64,000 nt of DNA from Nonomuraea sp. NBC_00507 (GTDB taxonomy: Bacteria; Actinomycetota; Actinomycetes; Streptosporangiales; Streptosporangiaceae). Position 1 is the stretch's first letter; each line of letters opens with the position of its first letter. The translations under genes were made by a program, and so were the position numbers. This document shows positions 58,768 to 64,000 of this stretch, in pieces. Location of the stretch: NCBI RefSeq assembly GCF_036013525.1, contig NZ_CP107853.1, positions 1,178,001 through 1,242,000 on the forward strand, read 5' to 3'. The notes under the pieces are model-generated. The model did no database searches. It worked only from the letters and a program-made list of their open reading frames with translations, and was not told where the DNA came from.

Positions 58768-60126
58768 GGACCGCTTCAGCAGGCCCAGCCCTTCAGGGAT
58801 GCGGTCCCTGCCGATCGCGCCGTAGCCCAGGACCAGGCCCGGCTGCGCCGGGGTCTCGCCGGAGTACGACTCCAGCCGCTCCAACGCCAGGCCGGGCGCG
58901 GGGCGTACGGACACGCCCGGCGCGAGGCGGGCGCACAGGTGCAGGCCCGCGGTGGACGGGACCGGGCGCAGGCGGTCGTCTCCCTCGAGCATTTCCGCGA
59001 TCATGGCGTGTCTGGCGGCGTACTCGCGCGTGGCCTTCCTGATGTGCCTGGCCAGCAGCCCCTCGTCGATGAAGCGGGCCAGGGCCGCCTGGGTCGGCAG
59101 CTCACCGTGCCAGTCGGACAGTTGCCTCGCCGACCGCAGGGCCGGGGCGAGCGAGGCGGGCGCGACAAGGAAGCCGAGCCTGAGCATGGGGAGCAGGGTC
59201 TTGGAGAACGAGCCCACGTAGATCACGCGGCCGGCCCGGTCGAGGCTCTGGAGGGGTTCGAGTGGCCGCTCGCCGAAGCGGAACTCGCTGTCGTAGTCGT
59301 CCTCGATCACCACCGCCCGGCGGCGCTCGGCCCAGGCCAGGAGCGCGGCGCGGCGGGCCATCGACATGGGCGTGCCCAGGGGGAATTGGTGGGACGGGGT
59401 GACGTACACGATGCGGGCGGCGTTCGGGATGGCCTGGACGTCGATGCCCTCGGCGTCGACAGGGACGCCGGCCACGCGGGCGCCGAGTGAGCGGAACAGC
59501 AGGCGGGCGGGCGGGTAGCCAGGCTCTTCGACGGCCACGCAGGCGCCTGGCTCGATGAGGACGCGGCCGATGAGGTCCAGCGCCTGCTGGGCGCCATTCG
59601 TGATCAGCACGTCGCCGGCGGCGGCGTGTACTGAGCGGCTGATGCCGACATGTCGCGAAATAGCGTCTCGTAGCGGCTCGTATCCGGACGGGTCGCCGTA
59701 AGTGGCGGCGCCGACCCGCAACTCCCGGGTCACCAGCCTTCGCCAGGTCTCCATGGGGAACAGGCGGGGGTCGGGCGCGCCGACGCGGAAGTCGTACGGG
59801 GCATCCGGCGTGTGGGCGGGCGGGCCGAGCTCCCGCCAGATCGCCCGCGGCCGGACGACGCCCTTGGGCGCGGCCCTTCCGCGGACCGGCTCGGCCGACA
59901 CGAACGTGCCCGCGCCCGCCCTGCCCACCAGGAAACCATCGGCGACGAGGCGGTCGTAGGCGAGCGCGACCGTGTTCCTGGAGATCTCCAGCCGGCGGGC
60001 CAGCTCCCGTGTCGGGGGCAGGCGTTCGCCCGAGCGCAGCCGCCCGTCGAGTATGGCGTCGAGCAACTGGCGGTAGACCTGTGCGGCGAGGTCACCGCGG
60101 CCCTGGAGGGTGACGTGCAGGTCCAT
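58723..60126 (-). CDS. MocR-family (GntR-aminotransferase) transcriptional regulator
   Basis: 467 residues. N-terminal GntR winged helix (about 15-80: RSGERLPPTRELARRLEISR) joined to an aminotransferase-I-like domain with the PLP lysine in GSFSKTLLPMLRLG and DDYDSEFRF. MocR/PdxR/GabR-type proteins use PLP or an amino-acid adduct as effector. ATG 60126 is chosen; the frame is open farther but the extra residues are antisense to the next gene. A CCAATC/GATTGG dyad lies just upstream, shared with the CMD gene. Confidence 0.93.
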   Translation of the reverse strand: MDLHVTLQGRGDLAAQVYRQLLDAILDGRLRSGERLPPTRELARRLEISRNTVALAYDRLVADGFLVGRAGAGTFVSAEPVRGRAAPKGVVRPRAIWRELGPPAHTPDAPYDFRVGAPDPRLFPMETWRRLVTRELRVGAATYGDPSGYEPLRDAISRHVGISRSVHAAAGDVLITNGAQQALDLIGRVLIEPGACVAVEEPGYPPARLLFRSLGARVAGVPVDAEGIDVQAIPNAARIVYVTPSHQFPLGTPMSMARRAALLAWAERRRAVVIEDDYDSEFRFGERPLEPLQSLDRAGRVIYVGSFSKTLLPMLRLGFLVAPASLAPALRSARQLSDWHGELPTQAALARFIDEGLLARHIRKATREYAARHAMIAEMLEGDDRLRPVPSTAGLHLCARLAPGVSVRPAPGLALERLESYSGETPAQPGLVLGYGAIGRDRIPEGLGLLKRSLRMSAAPEAPVPFS

Positions 60127-60132
60127 CTTGGC

Positions 60133-60155
60133 CCAATCAGTTTGCCGAGGATTGG
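60133..60155. promoter_or_regulatory. Candidate MocR operator
   Basis: CCAATC (60133-60138), eleven bases, GATTGG (60150-60155): perfect arms in the 67-base divergent gap between the MocR and CMD genes. A TTATAT -10-like sequence follows toward the CMD gene. Confidence 0.5.
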
Positions 60156-60193
60156 AGCTTATATCGGGACAAGTTGCGCTTGAAGATGGGTGC

Positions 60194-60640
60194 ATGACAG
60201 AGCGCATGGATCTCGGATCACTGGCCGGCGAGGCATACAAGGCGATGGCCGGGCTGGACAGATTCGTCGCCGCGAGCACCCTGGCCAAGCCCCTCCTGGA
60301 GCTGGTACGCCTGCGCGCCAGCCAGATCAACGGCTGCGTTTACTGCGTGGACATGCACAGCTCGGACGCCAAGCGGGCAGGGGAGAGCGACGCCCGCCTG
60401 CACGCGGTGGCGGTGTGGCGCGAGGCGCCCTTCTTCACCGGCCAGGAACGGGCCGCGCTCGCCTTCACCGAGGCGGCCACCAGGCTGTCCACCGCCGATG
60501 TCACGGACGAGGTCTGGGAGCAGGCCGCCGCGCACTTCACCCAGCACGAGCTGGCCGCGCTCGTGGTGGCCGTGGCCACCATCAACGCCTGGAACCGGAT
60601 GGGCGTCGCCACGCGGATGACGCCGGAGTCGTACAAGTGA
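60194..60640 (+). CDS. Carboxymuconolactone decarboxylase / AhpD-family protein
   Basis: 148 residues, all-helical. The redox motif CVYCVDMH carries the CxxC plus histidine of AhpD-type peroxidase partners, so peroxidase or thiol chemistry is likely rather than decarboxylation. It is divergent from a MocR gene, a common arrangement, and followed by an MFS transporter. Its stop overlaps a GTG start (GTGA) of a 37-residue ORF leading into that transporter. Confidence 0.93.
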   Translation: MTERMDLGSLAGEAYKAMAGLDRFVAASTLAKPLLELVRLRASQINGCVYCVDMHSSDAKRAGESDARLHAVAVWREAPFFTGQERAALAFTEAATRLSTADVTDEVWEQAAAHFTQHELAALVVAVATINAWNRMGVATRMTPESYK

Positions 60641-60750
60641 TCGCCCCCTCGGCAAGGCGTGTGGGAGCGACCGTGAGCGGACGGGCCTTGAACGGACAGG
60701 CATTGAACGGACAGGCATTGAACGGACGGGCCATGAGCGGGCGGCCATGA
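60637..60750 (+). CDS. 37-residue ORF, probably the split-off 5' part of the MFS gene
   Basis: Starts at GTG 60637 (overlapping the CMD stop) and ends at TGA 60750, overlapping the MFS ATG at 60747. Its second half is encoded by a 15-bp tandem repeat and reads as repeats of SGRAL/NGQA. Insertion of one G in the 14-base fifth unit would fuse this ORF in frame with the transporter (about 438 residues). It therefore looks like a frame-shifted N-terminal extension or a coupling peptide. Confidence 0.45.
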   Translation: MIAPSARRVGATVSGRALNGQALNGQALNGRAMSGRP

Positions 60751-60776
60751 GCGGGCGGGCCGTGAATGGGCGGCGC
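60673..60776 (+). repeat. 15-bp tandem repeat, seven units, each starting with a start codon
   Basis: Units begin at 60673 GTG, 60688 TTG, 60703 TTG, 60718 TTG, 60733 ATG, 60747 ATG and 60762 GTG. Examples are GTGAGCGGACGGGCC, TTGAACGGACAGGCA and ATGAGCGGGCGGGCC. Unit five is 14 bases, one G short. Each unit also holds a GGACRGG or GGGCGG purine-rich core that could pair weakly with 16S rRNA. The array spans the start of the MFS gene. Confidence 0.85.
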
Positions 60777-61952
60777 ATCCTGACTCAGGCCCAGTTCGCG
60801 AACTCCATCGGCGACGGCGCCTACCTCGTCACCTCCGCGTTCTACTTCACCAGGGTCGTCGGCCTGCCGCCTGCCGAGATCGGCCTCGGTCTCACGCTGG
60901 GCTGGGCCGTCGGCTCAATCGCCGGCGTCCCGCTCGGCCACCTCGCCGACCGGCGCGGCGCGCGCGGCGTCGCCGTGCTGCTGGCGGTCGCGACGGCCGC
61001 GGCGGTGGTCTCGTTCATGTTCGTCCGGTCGTTCGCGCCGTTCGTGCTCGTGGCCTGCCTGTACGGGACGGCGCAGACGGGCCTGTCCGCCGCCCGCCAG
61101 GCCCTGCTCGCCGGGGCGGTGGAGCCCGCCGAACGTACCGTGGTGCGGGCGGCCCTGCAGGCCACACTGAACGGCGGCCTGGCCGTCGGAGCAGGTCTCG
61201 GCGGGCTCGCGTTGTGGCTCGGCACTCCGTCCGCGTACCTGACGTTGTTCGCGCTCGACGCCGTGAGCTTCCTCATGGCGGCGGCGCTGCTGCTCAGGCT
61301 GCCTGCCGTGCGGCCCGTGCCGCTCGACACCTCCGCCGGGCCCAAGCTGGCCGTGCTCAGGGACCGTCCCTATGCCGTGATCACGCTGATCAACGCGGTG
61401 ATGCTCTTCTACATGCCGTTGCTGAGCGTGGTCGTGCCGCTCTGGATCGCCGAGCGCACCTCCGCGCCGTCCTGGGTGGTCGCGGCGCTGCTCCTCATCA
61501 ACACCGGCAGCGTGCTGCTCTTCCAGGTGCGGCTGGCGCGTCGAGTCAAAAGCCTGCGGGACGCGTCCTCGTCGGTCCGGCAAGCCGGGCTGGTGATGCT
61601 CGCGGCCTGCGTGGTGTTCGCGCTCGGCACGTACGGGTGGGTGTTCCTGCTGGTGGCGGCGGCGCTGCTGGTCGTGGGCGAGATGCTGCTCGCCGCCGGG
61701 GCCTGGGAGATCAGCTTCGGGCTCGCCCCGGATGACCGGCAGGGCCAGTACCAGGGCTTCTTCGGCACCGGCGTGGCCGTGGCCAGGATGTGCGGGCCGG
61801 TGGCACTCACCGCGCTGGTGCTCGGCGGCGGGACGCTCGGGTGGCTGCTGCTCGGCACGATATTCGTGACGGCCGGCGCCGCGATGGCGCCGGCCGCCAG
61901 ATGGGCATACCTGACGCGGATGGCGCCGGCCGCCCGCCGGGCGCCCGCCTGA
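60747..61952 (+). CDS. MFS transporter
   Basis: 401 residues and about twelve membrane helices, with HLADRRGARGVAV as motif A after helix 2. It resembles MFS_1 exporters of the macrolide/multidrug type; substrate unknown. ATG 60747 is the first start in the frame, and the first ten residues (MSGRAVNGRR) still come from the tandem repeat. It follows the CMD gene and is probably MocR-controlled. It ends 28 bases from the convergent secreted-protein gene. Confidence 0.9.
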   Translation: MSGRAVNGRRILTQAQFANSIGDGAYLVTSAFYFTRVVGLPPAEIGLGLTLGWAVGSIAGVPLGHLADRRGARGVAVLLAVATAAAVVSFMFVRSFAPFVLVACLYGTAQTGLSAARQALLAGAVEPAERTVVRAALQATLNGGLAVGAGLGGLALWLGTPSAYLTLFALDAVSFLMAAALLLRLPAVRPVPLDTSAGPKLAVLRDRPYAVITLINAVMLFYMPLLSVVVPLWIAERTSAPSWVVAALLLINTGSVLLFQVRLARRVKSLRDASSSVRQAGLVMLAACVVFALGTYGWVFLLVAAALLVVGEMLLAAGAWEISFGLAPDDRQGQYQGFFGTGVAVARMCGPVALTALVLGGGTLGWLLLGTIFVTAGAAMAPAARWAYLTRMAPAARRAPA

Positions 61953-61980
61953 ACCGGGCGAGGCATTCAGTGCGGGTGCG

Positions 61981-62973
61981 TCAGTGCGTGTGGTCGTGGT
62001 CGGCCGACGGCACGTGCCCGTCGGCCAAGGTGGCCGGGACCGTGAAACTCGCCGTACGGACCTTGTCGTCGTGCTGGAAGTCCAGGAACAGGCGGTAATC
62101 GCCGGCGCTCGGCACCTCGGCGTAGAAGACGATCTCCGGTCCGGCTTTCTTGCCGTCTTCGGGATGCACGTGCAGGTAGGCGAGGTCGCCGGCGCGGAGT
62201 GCGACCAGGTGGCCGTACGCACCGAGGTAGGGCTGCAGATCCGTGACCGGCTCGCCGCCCTTGTTGACCGTGAGGGTGAGCTTGCTGGACTGCCCGGCGA
62301 CCAGGTTCCCGGCGAGGTTCACCGTGTAGTCGTCGACCGTCGCCGTACGACTGACGTGCGGGAGCGGCTCGGGCTGGAAGTCACCCGCGGCCTGTAGGTC
62401 CGCGCCGAGCGTCAGCTTCTCGCCGCCCTTGGGAACGAAGTCGGCGAATGCCCGGTACGCGCCCGCCTTGGGGAGCGTCAGTTTGACCGACCACGTGCCG
62501 TCGGGAGCCATTTCCGGGTGCACGTGCTGGAAGCTCGTCAGGTCGCGCGAGGCGACGATGAAGTGCATCTTCTTGTCGTGCTCGACCTCATAGTCAGTGA
62601 CCGGCTTGTAGTCGGGCCCGATCACCGTGAACCTGAAGTCCATCGGCTGGCCGGTGACGGCCGTGGTGAGCGGATTAAGGGTGTAACCGTCCTGCGACAC
62701 TTGCAGTCCCATAGGGATATTGCCCTTGGCCTGCTGCGTGGAGCCGCCATGGTGGCCGCCGTGCCCGACGCTGCTCTCGTCGCCGTCCCCGTTGCCTTTC
62801 CCGTCGCCGCCGCCTTCCGCCAGCGCCTTCGCCAGCGCGACGGCCGGGTGGTCCGCGACGTGCGCCGGGACCTCCGCAGGCGTGGGACCGACCGCACGCC
62901 CCGCGGCCGAGGCGCCACCCAACACAACGGCCAGCGCCAGGACACAGGCGCCGAGCCTGGTGGCGACGCTCAT
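61981..62973 (-). CDS. Secreted His-rich protein, probable metal-associated
   Basis: 330 residues from ATG 62973, with GGAGG five bases upstream. A signal peptide (about 1-25) is followed by a Gly/His stretch (GHGGHHGG) and two beta-sandwich-like halves (FTVIGPDYKPVTDYEVEH and LTVNKGGEPVTDLQPYLGA, each with an HFI/HLV plus HVHP pattern). The protein ends DHDHTH. Such repeats resemble the copper- or metal-binding YtkA/FixH-like extracellular proteins. Metal binding is inferred from the histidines. It stands alone. Confidence 0.75.
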   Translation of the reverse strand: MSVATRLGACVLALAVVLGGASAAGRAVGPTPAEVPAHVADHPAVALAKALAEGGGDGKGNGDGDESSVGHGGHHGGSTQQAKGNIPMGLQVSQDGYTLNPLTTAVTGQPMDFRFTVIGPDYKPVTDYEVEHDKKMHFIVASRDLTSFQHVHPEMAPDGTWSVKLTLPKAGAYRAFADFVPKGGEKLTLGADLQAAGDFQPEPLPHVSRTATVDDYTVNLAGNLVAGQSSKLTLTVNKGGEPVTDLQPYLGAYGHLVALRAGDLAYLHVHPEDGKKAGPEIVFYAEVPSAGDYRLFLDFQHDDKVRTASFTVPATLADGHVPSADHDHTH

Positions 62974-63371
62974 CACGGCCTCCTAAGGGAGCGATCCCGG
63001 CTCATACTCGAGGTACGGACGAACCCGCACTTCCGGCGCCTTGTTCGCTCAGAGCTTTCTTCACCGCCACCGAATTCCCCGAGCAGCACGCTCACCCGCC
63101 ACAAGTCACGACCTCGCCTTGTCCGATATATGCCTATATGTCCGCTATAAACCTGGGGCGCGAAACACATCGTCACTTTGAGTAATTTCCGTTAGGACGT
63201 CACGTGGGATGGGGCAGGTATGGTGGGTGGGGCTTGAACACTTGCTCTTCGCACATTCCGCACATCTGGTCGTGCGCAACACAGGGACCGCAGCCATCCC
63301 TTGCTAGGCTGCTTTTCAACCGTTGGGTCTCACCCCGGCAGGTGAGGCCGTCGAAGAAGTGGGGTCACACC
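62974..63371. other. 398-base noncoding region with an AT-rich island
   Basis: No gene I can support. It has an unusually AT-rich stretch around 63118-63190 (TATATGCCTATATG-like direct repeat) that likely holds the promoter of the secreted His-rich gene. A TTGC/TAGGCT segment near 63301-63310 may be a promoter for the DLW-39 gene. No tRNA was found. Confidence 0.5.
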
Positions 63372-63491
63372 GTGAAGAAGCTGCTTGTTCTGGCGCTGAT
63401 CGCCCTCGGGGGGCTGCTGATCTGGCGCAAGGTGCAGGCCGACCGCGCAGAGCTCGATCTCTGGACTGAGGCGACCGGCAGCGAGAACTAA
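63372..63491 (+). CDS. DLW-39 family small membrane protein
   Basis: Exactly 39 residues: a single membrane helix (LLVLALIALGGLLIW) and a tail with DRAELDLWTEAT, the DLW signature. GTG 63372 is the start. In many actinobacteria it lies between DUF5324/ppiA-side genes and tRNA-Ile/Ala, DUF3566 and gyrA. Function unknown. Here an HAD-hydrolase gene follows 15 bases later. Confidence 0.93.
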   Translation: MKKLLVLALIALGGLLIWRKVQADRAELDLWTEATGSEN

Positions 63492-63506
63492 CCGACCGGC
63501 GAGGCG

Positions 63507-64000
63507 ATGAGTGACATCGTCCCCATCAAGCTGGTGTGCCTGGACCTTGCGGGCACCACGGTCGGTGACATTGCCATGGTCGAGCGCGCCTTCGCCGAGG
63601 CGATCGCCACCCAGGGCATAGTGCCCGGGACCGGTGCGTACGCACGTGCCATGGTTCACGTGCACCGGTCCCGGGGGTGTCCCAAGATCGATGTCTTCCG
63701 CGGGATCTTCCCCGGCAACGAGGCCCAGGCACAAGCGGCCAACCTGACGTTCGAGCGTTCCTACGAGGGCGCACTGGAGCGGGCAGGTCTCGTCCCCATG
63801 CCCGGAGTCATAGAAGTCCTCGACAAACTGCGCGGCACCGGTATCAAGCTCGCCTTGATCACCGGCTTCAGCCGCACCACACTGGGCCGCATTCTGGGCG
63901 TGCTCGGCTGGCACGACAAGATCGACCTGGCCATCTCCCCCGAAGACGCCGGCGGCCGCGGCCGCCCCTGGCCCGACATGGTCCTGCACGCCGTTCTCCG
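63507..64000 (+). CDS. Phosphonatase-like HAD hydrolase (3'-truncated)
   Basis: The gene runs off the window end; 164 codons are visible. It has the HAD nucleophile motif LDLAGTTV (Asp first), a helical cap (residues 20-100) and motif II ALITGFSRT, followed by PEDAGGRGRPWPDM, the phosphonatase-like signature. These resemble phosphonoacetaldehyde hydrolase homologues (PhnX-like), though the PhnX cap lysine cannot be checked. ATG 63507 with AGGCG just upstream. Probably co-transcribed with DLW-39. Confidence 0.88.
   Translation, partial: MSDIVPIKLVCLDLAGTTVGDIAMVERAFAEAIATQGIVPGTGAYARAMVHVHRSRGCPKIDVFRGIFPGNEAQAQAANLTFERSYEGALERAGLVPMPGVIEVLDKLRGTGIKLALITGFSRTTLGRILGVLGWHDKIDLAISPEDAGGRGRPWPDMVLHAVL

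Noticed and set aside
62973..63176. 67-codon minus-strand frame upstream of the secreted His-rich gene
   Set aside because: It covers the AT-rich promoter region, lacks a ribosome site and resembles no protein.
63204..63371. tRNA-Ile or tRNA-Ala next to DLW-39
   Set aside because: No acceptor/T-arm pattern could be folded; a TTGAAC string alone is not enough.

Overview
The window is GC-rich actinobacterial chromosome. Codons end mostly in G or C, GTG and TTG starts are common, and genes are tightly packed with many ATGA/GTGA stop-start overlaps and many starts preceded directly by a -10 box (leaderless). The block tRNA-Leu, fhaA, fhaB, pstP, rodA, pbpA, pknA, pknB, trpG/pabA, crgA, rhomboid, ppiA is the block that usually lies close to oriC in actinobacteria. 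Together with the multi-paralog regulators and the mixed Streptomyces/Mycobacterium-like gene content, this suggests a filamentous actinomycete, possibly of the Streptosporangiales. The genus is an inference.

Layout. 1-4.5 kb: end of a membrane protein, serS, pheA and a DUF4446 protein, with two tandem-repeat patches. 4.5-10.5 kb: cell-envelope glycosylation genes (GT87 mannosyltransferase, a membrane phosphatase-like protein, a GT-C mannosyltransferase, a GT2 enzyme). 10.6-17.1 kb: signalling genes (STAS protein, two-component system, RsbW-like ATPase, PAS/GAF kinase) around a three-gene YidC-like operon. 17.1-25.1 kb: ogt, a TPP-riboswitch-controlled cytX-type transporter, rhodanese/HxlR/MFS genes, an Fpg/Nei glycosylase, tenA, a GOLPH3-like gene and an LCP ligase. 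25.2-28.3 kb: two CorC/CNNM transporters, an array of six hairpins and tRNA-Leu(CAG). 28.4-40.8 kb: the conserved growth and division signalling block. 40.9-63.3 kb: accessory genes, including a TCS with a phased operator array, a Rieske protein, a BVMO/MBL/PadR/SRPBCC cluster, two giant STAND-type regulators and a MocR/CMD/MFS locus. 63.4-64 kb: a DLW-39 gene and the start of a phosphonatase-like HAD gene.

How the genes work together. PknA and PknB phosphorylate division and wall-synthesis proteins, PstP reverses this, FhaA and FhaB read phosphothreonine, and RodA with PbpA polymerise and cross-link peptidoglycan. CrgA recruits PBPs to the division site. The LCP enzyme and the GT87/GT-C/GT2 genes fit wall-polymer attachment and mannan or lipoglycan synthesis. 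CytX (TPP riboswitch) and TenA form a thiamine-pyrimidine salvage pair. The BVMO, the MBL hydrolase and a KstR2-like operator at 40.89 kb hint at ketone or steroid degradation.

Most notable observations. (i) A 15-bp tandem repeat at the CMD-MFS junction, in which every unit begins with a start codon and one unit has lost a base, separating a 37-codon ORF from the transporter frame. (ii) Two divergent leaderless genes whose -10 boxes overlap by two bases. (iii) An 11-bp phased array of five heptamers between a TCS and a secreted-protein gene. (iv) About 22 kb of accessory genes that appear to separate the conserved ppiA block from DLW-39.
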